Shown here: positions 53,146 through 60,493 of the stretch, piece by piece
Position numbering within the stretch: position 1 is the stretch's first letter
How the letters are laid out: the number at the start of each line of letters is the position of its first letter
From: Clostridiales bacterium
GTDB lineage: Bacteria; Bacillota; Clostridia; Lachnospirales; WQUN01
Direction of reading: 5' to 3'
DNA: 64,000 nucleotides
Assembly (NCBI GenBank): GCA_031270945.1
Contig: JAISWZ010000132.1
Span: 1-64,000, forward strand
The notes under the pieces: generated by a model
Database searches by the model: none
Seen by the model: only the letters and a program-made list of their open reading frames with translations
What the model was told of the DNA's origin: nothing
Translations under genes and position numbers: made by a program

Positions 53146-54255
53146 ATGGTCATACCAGAAAGCGCAGTTTCTTCACTTGTGAATAGCATGCTAAGGATGG
53201 AAAAAAAGGTCAGCATTCCAGGCAACATTGACATTGACGATCTACTCGAGTTAGCCTTCAAGCGCTGCCCGAAGCTCGACTTCATATACAAGAGCGGATC
53301 TTGCAAAACGACGCATGATACAGCGTTCCTGGGGCTTTTGTCTTACAATCACCAAAACCTGATTGAGCTGGAGTATGAGCTGCCCTATCCTGAGTTCAAG
53401 CTGCCAGACGTTATTGAAGACAATGGAAGCCTTGATATATCAGGGATAATCAAGACATACAAGCAAAAATACAAGCGGTACCCTTCGCATTTGCCGATTT
53501 CCACGCAAGACCCCGCACGGATCCAAGCCACGCTTCAAGGATGCGTCAATCTGTTCCATAGCGAGTTCCCAGGAATTGAAGAGATAACCAGATTAATAAG
53601 CAAGTGCAGCATCATAGTTAACATAGCATACAAAGCGGATCCGGCGCAGATCTACAACATGGAGATGGCGGCTTCAAGCGAGGCTGACAAGGTAATTCAA
53701 ATCCTGTTTGGAAAGAGCTTCATTCCGCCTTTCTTAAAGGTGTTCTTGGTTTTCAGCTATGTGCAGACAAATGTCAAATTTGACTCCATGTATATCGACT
53801 GCCTGAAACGCGGGATGAAGAACCTGGACATAGCGCCAGAGCTGCCCTATTGCGTCTTGGGCTCTTCCGCCAAGCGGGGAATCAGCAAAGGGATAGCGGG
53901 AGCGGTATCGCTGCTGTTGAACAAGGCCGTGGTGGAATGCATAACCGTGCAAGGGCAGGTTCTAATCGAAGGCAGCGAGGATGAATACTACTGGAACATG
54001 GTCAAGCTAAACGGGATCTACTATCACCTGGACGCCACCTGGTTTGTGGACGGCAAAGGCATAAACGTAGCCCGGTACATGTGCGACAGCCACACCTTCT
54101 ACAAAGAGCACAGATGGTACATAGGCACGCCTGAAGCCTTGGGGCGCACCTACAACTATGACTATGTTGAATCGTTTATCGATGAAAACTTTGACAGCCT
54201 CATAGCGGCAGGGGTTCCTGAGAAGTATCTAAGGCCGGAAGAGATTTATGATTAG
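53146..54255 (+). CDS. Transglutaminase-fold protein with lost catalytic residues
   Basis: 369 residues. The last 150 follow the transglutaminase-like core: GISKGIAGAVSLLL (245-258), VECITVQGQV, YYWNMVKLNG (281-290), YYHLDATW (292-299). In active members these are GVC.GYA, ...H(A)WN.V.L and W...D.TW. Here the Cys is Ser247 and the His is Tyr281, while Asp296 stays, so cysteine-protease-like catalysis should be gone. The N-terminus (SGSCKTTHDTAFLGLL, IDDLLELAFKRCPKLDF) is family-specific. No signal peptide. GGAGG before the ATG. It is paired with the membrane protein 15 bases downstream. Confidence 0.75.
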   Translation: MVIPESAVSSLVNSMLRMEKKVSIPGNIDIDDLLELAFKRCPKLDFIYKSGSCKTTHDTAFLGLLSYNHQNLIELEYELPYPEFKLPDVIEDNGSLDISGIIKTYKQKYKRYPSHLPISTQDPARIQATLQGCVNLFHSEFPGIEEITRLISKCSIIVNIAYKADPAQIYNMEMAASSEADKVIQILFGKSFIPPFLKVFLVFSYVQTNVKFDSMYIDCLKRGMKNLDIAPELPYCVLGSSAKRGISKGIAGAVSLLLNKAVVECITVQGQVLIEGSEDEYYWNMVKLNGIYYHLDATWFVDGKGINVARYMCDSHTFYKEHRWYIGTPEALGRTYNYDYVESFIDENFDSLIAAGVPEKYLRPEEIYD

Positions 54256-54270
54256 TTCTGAGGTGCTATT

Positions 54271-55122
54271 ATGGAAGACATTTATTCCGTCCGAGATTTT
54301 GCGAAAAGCCGCTTCACGGTATGTTTCCTGTTGGCAATGCTAGGGCTTTACGGGCTATACTCAACCAGCATTCCCGCAATAAGGTTTAGCGATGAATTGT
54401 ACCTTGCGTTTTTTGGCGACATGGATCTAGTCAAGCTGCTCTCGCTCATATGGCTGATGATGTTCTTGTCGCCCGTGCTTGCTGGAAACAGCCATGTATC
54501 TCATGTTATCGGGGGAGCAGCCATCGCCGCAAGCATTCTTATGTTCTTCTTTTTCAGGGAAACAGCTTTTACAATAAACAACTATCTGCTCTCTGCGCTT
54601 CTTCTTTACTTTGGCTTATACATTCTGGAGAACTCCAACTATTTCGAGCCTGATGATGATTTCAACCCAATAAAGATCGCTGCCTGTTTCATCGTATCCA
54701 GAATGTCCATAGGCTGCCTTATGATTAGTCTAGGCGTAATTGGCATGGTCTACGAGTATCCGTCATTTGAGGATTTATTGTTGATTACCAATAAACTTGA
54801 TGGAGACTTTGTGATTCTCCAAGCATTAATTATTATCGGTTCTTTGACTCTATTTGCCAGCAGAAAACTGATAGGCGTATTGCATGCCATTCCAAGCCTT
54901 TTGATTTTTGCCGCGATAGCGCTTCAAGTTCCGGCCATTGTCCTTTACTTTAAAGACCAGAAAGAATTTATTGGCTTGTACTACTCCGATTTGGCGTCCA
55001 AATGGGTATTTATCGTTGCTATTCTTGCGTATGGAATTGCGGGTTACATAACTTTGAAAAGTTGCGCGCTATGGGATAAATTCTCAGCATGGGTTAAATC
55101 GTCAAGAGACGCAGATTCTTAG
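54271..55122 (+). CDS. Polytopic membrane protein, unknown family
   Basis: 283 residues with about eight hydrophobic segments (starting FTVCFLLAMLGLYGLYS, then LLSLIWLMMFLSPVLA, ASILMFFFF, LLSALLLYFGLYIL, CFIVSRMSIGCLMISLGVIGMV, IIIGSLTLFAS, SLLIFAAIALQVPAIVLYF, VFIVAILAYGIAGYITL). I do not recognise the family. GAGGTG is upstream of ATG. It forms an operon with the transglutaminase-fold gene and ends at a shared hairpin. Confidence 0.65.
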   Translation: MEDIYSVRDFAKSRFTVCFLLAMLGLYGLYSTSIPAIRFSDELYLAFFGDMDLVKLLSLIWLMMFLSPVLAGNSHVSHVIGGAAIAASILMFFFFRETAFTINNYLLSALLLYFGLYILENSNYFEPDDDFNPIKIAACFIVSRMSIGCLMISLGVIGMVYEYPSFEDLLLITNKLDGDFVILQALIIIGSLTLFASRKLIGVLHAIPSLLIFAAIALQVPAIVLYFKDQKEFIGLYYSDLASKWVFIVAILAYGIAGYITLKSCALWDKFSAWVKSSRDADS

Positions 55123-55137
55123 AAAAGAGCAACTGCG

Positions 55138-55170
55138 CTCGCAAGCGAAAACTAAGGTTTCGCTTGCGAG
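55138..55170. terminator. Bidirectional terminator hairpin
   Basis: 14-bp arms CTCGCAAGCGAAAC-type with TAAG loop between convergent genes; the same motif as the hairpin at 4202-4240. Confidence 0.75.
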
Positions 55171-55174
55171 CAGT

Positions 55175-56902
55175 CTACCTAATCAGAGGGATTGGGGTAC
55201 CAAAAATTTCGCTTCCCCTAAATTCCATGGTCGAATTTGCTAATCGTTCCTGCTCCTCCAAAAGCTCAGTGTCATCATCTATCACATCTCTAAAGTCATC
55301 CTCATACTCTGGCTGGATATACTCTCCGCAAGGGCCCAATTGCTCAAAATTTTCGTCTCGCATTCTTTTTAGCGCAACAGGCAACATTGCAATTAAGCAC
55401 AAGGGTATTTCCAGGACATTGCTTCCAGGCGTCCATTCAAATTTGTTAGCCAGTTTCACTAAATACCTGAACTTGCCGCTTTTTAGCCATTTGTCACTCA
55501 AACTAGCGTTCTCAATCGAAGGTGTGATACAAAAAGCGATTCGCACAGACTTCTGAGTGGATATAAAAAAATCGACTTTGCTTTTTTCACCATCAGCTTC
55601 ACAGCAACAGACTCTGCCTAATTGATATTTTTTAACGATATCAGCCAAGGCATTAAATACAAAGTTTTCTGTTGCGAATTCGCGATACTTCTCGAAAAGA
55701 TCGTCCTTTTCAGCTCTATCTTCCCTATCAAAAGCCATCTCCGGATTGTCTGCCAATATAGGCAATATCCTGTCCCCCAGATATTGAAGCAACCCCAAAT
55801 TCCCAAATGCGTATTTCACATGACTGGCCTTAAAATCCAGATCCCAAACCCTTACGGTTCTTATGATCTTGCAAGCTTCCATCCACAAGACAATCGTGCT
55901 GTAGTCATCCCCAAACCTATTTTTCATGCAGCCTTTATCCTGATTCTCAATAACAATCGCTTGCGCTCTGGCTAAAAGGCTTTCTTTGCTTAACCCTTTG
56001 ACAATGCAGTCGACTATCGTCACAACTATCGTTTCCCAAAGCGAATACTCATTCATTTGGTCAAAGAGGTTTGTCTTGCCTCCAACCTCGCTAATGTCTC
56101 CAGTCCTTTTAGCCATTTCCAGAACACATTTAATGGCGTCCAGATCTCTAAATCCTATGCACCGCTTCTCGGAGTCACCTGCCAAAAAGGCCGCCAAGGC
56201 TCTCGGATAGCCTCCAAGCGTTATGTAAGCGCGAAGTTCACCTGAAAGCTCTATTAGTTTTTGGTTTTGATCAACGCCTTCGCCTCTTTCAGGCAGAAAG
56301 CAGTCCAATCCGCCAACCTCTTTACATGCAGGCGAAGCTTTGAGAAATTCCCGGTAAGACACGGGTTCCAAGTCATAAGCGACAATGTCGCCGGCAGAAC
56401 TCCAGCGATCTTTGGAATAGAATATGTCTCCAAAATAGGCGGTGGAGAAAGCGACCTTCACGTTAAGGCCTCTGACTATTTGCCGTCTTCTGATAAAAGT
56501 ATCCGGTGATTCTTGGACTCCATCAATTATTAGCATCCTGTCGGGTTGGTCTATAAAATCAGGGAACATTTCTCGAATCACAGCAAACGCGTACCGCTTG
56601 TCATAATCAGGAATCGAATTGGGGTAACAATGAGAAAACGCCTCTTTCAGCTTTGACTCGAACTCCGCTCTAATGTTGAGATCTTCCAGGTTAAGATAGT
56701 AATAGCCTTTGTAAAAGTCCTTTCCGAACTTGGACAAGAGCGCGGTTTTCCCAGACTGGCTTGCCCCTTGCAGCCAGATGCCCAAATTTAGGCTTGATGG
56801 CCAAGCGGGAGGCATATGCAAAGACTTTAGCTCTTCTACCAAGTCTCGGTCTATCCAAGTGAGTGCGCTAGAATGCGAGCCATCCAGATTGCTTTGATTC
56901 AT
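55175..56902 (-). CDS. ATP-binding protein, AAA_14/DUF4143-like
   Basis: 575 residues. P-loop GASQSGKT (about 46-53), Walker B MLIIDGVQE (usual form LDE(I/V)Q, here the acidic pair is shifted), ISEVGGKTNL and YSLWETIVVTIV blocks as in DUF4143 relatives. C-terminal nuclease-like part VCCCEADGEKSKVDFFIST. Such proteins are common in anaerobes and are thought to be stress- or defence-related ATPases. AGGAGA eight bases before ATG. Single gene with promoter TTGACA-N17-TATTCT. Confidence 0.78.
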   Translation of the reverse strand: MNQSNLDGSHSSALTWIDRDLVEELKSLHMPPAWPSSLNLGIWLQGASQSGKTALLSKFGKDFYKGYYYLNLEDLNIRAEFESKLKEAFSHCYPNSIPDYDKRYAFAVIREMFPDFIDQPDRMLIIDGVQESPDTFIRRRQIVRGLNVKVAFSTAYFGDIFYSKDRWSSAGDIVAYDLEPVSYREFLKASPACKEVGGLDCFLPERGEGVDQNQKLIELSGELRAYITLGGYPRALAAFLAGDSEKRCIGFRDLDAIKCVLEMAKRTGDISEVGGKTNLFDQMNEYSLWETIVVTIVDCIVKGLSKESLLARAQAIVIENQDKGCMKNRFGDDYSTIVLWMEACKIIRTVRVWDLDFKASHVKYAFGNLGLLQYLGDRILPILADNPEMAFDREDRAEKDDLFEKYREFATENFVFNALADIVKKYQLGRVCCCEADGEKSKVDFFISTQKSVRIAFCITPSIENASLSDKWLKSGKFRYLVKLANKFEWTPGSNVLEIPLCLIAMLPVALKRMRDENFEQLGPCGEYIQPEYEDDFRDVIDDDTELLEEQERLANSTMEFRGSEIFGTPIPLIR

Positions 56903-56941
56903 GCTTCATTTCTCCTATGTCAGTTGATTTTTGTCATTTTT

Positions 56942-56970
56942 AGAATACACCTATTCTATAATCCTGTCAA
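56942..56970 (-). promoter_or_regulatory. Sigma-A promoter of the 55175-56902 gene
   Basis: Minus strand TTGACA, 17 bases, TATTCT. Confidence 0.7.
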
Positions 56971-56985
56971 CGCAACTGCGTTCAT

Positions 56986-57060
56986 CAAGAGCCAGGGCGG
57001 ATTGTCTTGGCTCTTTCTTGGCCTTCCAAATCAAAGCCAGAGTTGGGTGCAAGGCAACAT
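56986..57060 (+). repeat. 75-bp dispersed repeat, copy 1
   Basis: Differs only at a few positions from 59962-60036. Begins with an AAGAGCCA / TGGCTCTT hairpin and a T-run, so each copy may act as a plus-strand terminator. Confidence 0.8.
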
Positions 57061-57700
57061 ATAGCCTCGCAGCAACAATCTCTTCAATCCTTTGGCTCTG
57101 TTAAAAGGCAGGGCTATGTGCAGATAGCGGCTTGAAGCTCCCAGCCTGCATCATGAAAGCGCCGCCCAAGGTCAGGGCTACGCCCTGGCGATCTGAAACT
57201 CTTGCCTTCGATTCCGTCCAAGAGCAGGGTTTCGCCCTTGAATGCCAGCAAGATCCGCTCATCCACTCGTGCTACGCAACCAGCGCATCAAGGCACGGGT
57301 GCCCCCACGGCAAAGTAGCTTTTTGGGAAATCTACGCACCGCACTGCATCCTTCGCCCGCCCTGATTGTCGTTCAGTCTGAGCAAGATTTTTGGAGCCTG
57401 AAAGCCATGCTGTCCTACCGGACGGATCAGTGTACCACAGCTCAGTTGCATGGGCTCCGGCAGCGCATTCGGAACCATAGTCCTACAACCGCGCTGAGCT
57501 CTTTACTTTTAGGTCAAAATATGTTATTATAATTGCATACTGATTTCACAGCCAATAAAAAGGTTTCCTCTCAACTTTAAAGTCGAAATGCCACAAGTGT
57601 TATCCAACCAAGCGGCAAGCCATCCTCACTATCGCACCAGAAAAATGAACTTCTCCAGTGCATTGAAGCTTGAAGCCGCTTATCAATCGGAGGTGAAGAT

Positions 57701-59779
57701 TTGTCTGTTTTTCTTGCAAGCAAAATCGCAGCTGTCTTTGTTTTGCTCTCCACAATCTTGGCGCAAGCCCAAGCGCCGAAATCTTGGGAAGAGATTTACA
57801 AGGAGTTCATGTTGAGTGCGCCATCATCACGCGCAATGCTTTATGACATTGACGCAGATGGAACTCCTGAGCTGGTGTCCCGTTCTCCCAAGCTGGCCGT
57901 ACATGCCATCGAGGGCGGAAAGGCAGTCAAAAAGGCCTCCTTTGAAGAGGCTGGGTACTCTTTTGCCTTGCCAGCTGACAGCGCAGAGACCGGGCTGTAT
58001 ATTTTGTCAGCCAACTTGGACAAGCACAACTGCGTGATATCTAAGATAAACTCGGACTTCAAGATCGAGGAAGTCGGGTTGATTGAATGGAATGCCGACT
58101 TCAACTTTTCAACGGGAATACCTTTAGCAGAGACATTCTTCCTAAACGGGAAATCGGTCTCAGAGAACGAGTTCAGGGAGCAATCTCCTGTAGGAGACGC
58201 GCTTTCCATGCCGTTTGTCAAGAGCGCAGACGCAGATGCAACCAGCCACGCCATCGAGGCTCTGATCAACTCGTACCCGAACCAAGGGGGCAACCCTGAG
58301 TTCTACTACAGTTACATGCAAGGCCAAGGAATGACTTATACAGGCATGCACACGGATTACCCCAACCGAAGATTTGACACATTCCCGTTTCCAAATCTGA
58401 ACCCCTTAAGCCTCCCAGAAAACTGCCTCCTTATGATAGACGGCACTCTTGTTCCTGAGGCAGGGCTTCTAACTTCAGGGGGAGAGCGGTATATCCCGAT
58501 TAGCGTGGCTGAAAAGAAGTTGCCTTCATTTAAGGGCAACCTCAAGACAACAAGCATAGCTGGCAAAGATTATGTTGCCGCAAGCAGCCTGACCAGTCTT
58601 GTCTCTGGCTCAGACGTGAGCGACGCTTACGGTTCTCTCAAGATCCTAGCGATAGAATCTAAGAGCTTTAGCAGGAATTACTCAAAAGACTACGCTCTGG
58701 ACATTTTGAGCAAAACCCGCAAAGCTGATATTGAGGCTGAGCAAAAACAGTTTCAAGAGCAAAACGGCCGCATCGATGAAAAACTGGAAAATGCGCGAAC
58801 GCTTGAAATAAAGGCCGGGGCGGATCTAGGAAGGTACTATGTCTTCAGCATTCCTGGGACCTCCGCAACTTACCTCTTCAACTCGATTACAGGAGCGATT
58901 TATGGAGAGTCGCTTTACTGCGTCGCAAGCGCAATCCCTGGATTAGGCGACCTAGGCTTGCGAAGCGTAAGCAAACAAAGCTCTCTTAACCTCGGAGGAA
59001 TGGCGGTCACGCCAAACGCCAAGCCTCTTCAAATCCGCTACGCGAACGGAACTCTTGAACAGTTTTCTGGCGAGTTCATTGGGCTTTTTCTCAATGGCAA
59101 CATAGTTAAAAACGCAAATGTTGTCATTGAAAATGATCGCTGTCTCGTTCCCCTTAGGCTTATATCAGAATCCTTGGGCGCAACTGTGGAGTGGGACGAA
59201 AAAAGCCGTGAGGTGGCCATCAAGGATGGGGATCATGTTATAAGGCTAATAATTGGCAACCTTAGCCCTACTCTTGACGGACAAGAGATAAAGATCGATG
59301 TGGCGCCAAAGATCATAGGCGGTTACACCTATGTACCGTTGCGGTTCATCTCTGAGTCTCTTGGCTGTGACGTGGCTTGGTCAGACGGTTCTGACACCTG
59401 GCCCAGGTATATGCTGGGCATAAGGCACGCAATGATCAGCCGAATCGAGAATCCTTATAACACAACGAAAGAAAACGCCCTGGAAGACGCGAAATACGAG
59501 CTTACTTACGGTTACGGCGCAAAATACGAGATATACTTTCAAGACCTTTTTGAGTTGCCAAGCTCCCCGACCCAGGAAGAGAAAATCCGGCACATGATAA
59601 CCAACCTAAGCTATATTAACGAAAATGACAGATTCTTTGCTTTTGATGTCGGCAACGGACGCCAAGTCTGGATTGACAAGCTCAGAGCAATGGATCCGTT
59701 GATATGGAAAAATGGAGAGGTTCAAACCTTTACCGTATTTTATAAGGGCTCCAAAGAAGCCATGGATATATTTGATTAG
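57701..59779 (+). CDS. Secreted protein with copper-amine-oxidase-N-like domain
   Basis: 692 residues. Signal peptide (SKIAAVFVLLSTILAQAQA). A calcium-loop-like DIDADGTPEL near 48-58. About 460-566 hold two CuAO_N-type repeats (VPLRLISESLGATVEW, VPLRFISESLGCDVAW) that also occur at the end of the mannanase. The C-terminus is unassigned. TTG start at 57701, five bases after GGAGGTG. Likely an extracellular or surface-bound protein of unknown substrate. Its stop codon TAG lies within the end of the MITE-like element that follows. Confidence 0.75.
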   Translation: MSVFLASKIAAVFVLLSTILAQAQAPKSWEEIYKEFMLSAPSSRAMLYDIDADGTPELVSRSPKLAVHAIEGGKAVKKASFEEAGYSFALPADSAETGLYILSANLDKHNCVISKINSDFKIEEVGLIEWNADFNFSTGIPLAETFFLNGKSVSENEFREQSPVGDALSMPFVKSADADATSHAIEALINSYPNQGGNPEFYYSYMQGQGMTYTGMHTDYPNRRFDTFPFPNLNPLSLPENCLLMIDGTLVPEAGLLTSGGERYIPISVAEKKLPSFKGNLKTTSIAGKDYVAASSLTSLVSGSDVSDAYGSLKILAIESKSFSRNYSKDYALDILSKTRKADIEAEQKQFQEQNGRIDEKLENARTLEIKAGADLGRYYVFSIPGTSATYLFNSITGAIYGESLYCVASAIPGLGDLGLRSVSKQSSLNLGGMAVTPNAKPLQIRYANGTLEQFSGEFIGLFLNGNIVKNANVVIENDRCLVPLRLISESLGATVEWDEKSREVAIKDGDHVIRLIIGNLSPTLDGQEIKIDVAPKIIGGYTYVPLRFISESLGCDVAWSDGSDTWPRYMLGIRHAMISRIENPYNTTKENALEDAKYELTYGYGAKYEIYFQDLFELPSSPTQEEKIRHMITNLSYINENDRFFAFDVGNGRQVWIDKLRAMDPLIWKNGEVQTFTVFYKGSKEAMDIFD

Positions 59780-59910
59780 GAGCATATCCCAAAATCATAT
59801 CCGAGGTGCCGTAAAAGTCCGGATGTTTGCTCGCAGAAGCCCAAGCAAACTAGTTGAAGCATTCGCCAGGACTTTTACGGCACCAATACGGAATTTTGGG
59901 ATATGCACTA
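59777..59910. repeat. MITE-like element, long form with inner hairpin module
   Basis: Ends TTAGGAGCATATCCCAAAATC and GAATTTTGGGATATGCACTAG. Inner arms GAGGTGCCGTAAAAGTCC and its partner, plus the GTTTGCTCGCAGAAGC...AAGCAAAC module. The first bases overlap the TAG stop of the 57701 gene. Confidence 0.9.
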
Positions 59911-59961
59911 GGTAAGCAAATATATCAGTAAATAAATAAATAAATAAATAAATAAGAGCGG

Positions 59962-60036
59962 CAAGAGCCAGGGCGGATCGCCTTGGCTCTTTCTTGGCCT
60001 TCCAAATCAAAGCCAGAGTTGGGCGCAAGGCATCAA
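59962..60036 (+). repeat. 75-bp dispersed repeat, copy 2
   Basis: Nearly the same as 56986-57060; hairpin AAGAGCCA / TGGCTCTT followed by T-run. The two copies flank the 57701-59779 gene. Confidence 0.8.
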
Positions 60037-60378
60037 GCGCCCTTGGATCGCCGTATCATATTACATTTTTGTATCTATTCAGTCGCTCGTACGAGCAAGC
60101 ATTCTCATATCGCCCAATCATGTTGATTTTCGGCCCGTTATGGCAATTATTAAATAAATTTCCCCTTTATTATAGCTGTCGGCATGAAACAATAAGCGTT
60201 TCTCCATCGTCTCTTATATAAGCGGACTACGCCCTTGCAGTCCGCCAGGCAAGCGGGCAAAGCCCGGGCAGTTGCGGCCTTTTGCGCTATCCTGAAGCTC
60301 AGCCTTCATGGACAGAATCCCGCAGCTGTGATAAAATTAGAGAAAGTTAAAGCTGGCGAACGCTTTGCTCATAATCCA

Positions 60379-60437
60379 AAAGCATGCGTGACTTTGGCGA
60401 TTTGCCCTTTGCGTTGGGCAAACGCCATCATGCTTTT
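60379..60437 (+). promoter_or_regulatory. Terminator-like hairpin in the leader of the SLH gene
   Basis: Outer arms AAAAGCATG / CATGCTTTTTTT, inner arms GGCGATTTGCCC / GGGCAAACGCC. It lies 57 bases before the start of the next gene and carries the T-run of a terminator, so it may attenuate expression or end an upstream transcript. I found no known riboswitch aptamer next to it. Confidence 0.55.
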
Positions 60438-60493
60438 TTTGATTTTGAGATAGCAAAAAACCGCCAGCAAGACAGGGAAATGGGGAGAATGAA

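Larger units (their letters stand above)
56903..57700. other. Intergenic region, no gene seen
   Basis: Contains the promoter at 56942-56970, a 75-bp repeat (56986-57060) and a weak TATAAT at 57528-57533 before the next gene. Several short frames overlap but none has RBS or family likeness. Confidence 0.5.
59780..60493. other. Intergenic region with MITE, repeats and leader hairpin
   Basis: Holds a TAAA tetranucleotide run (about 59929-59955, 6-7 units), copy 2 of the 75-bp repeat (59962-60036) and a large hairpin (60379-60437). No gene seen. Confidence 0.6.

Noticed and set aside
60330-60437. c-di-GMP riboswitch before the SLH gene
   Set aside because: GGGCAAA-like words are present, but the conserved aptamer core and order are not.
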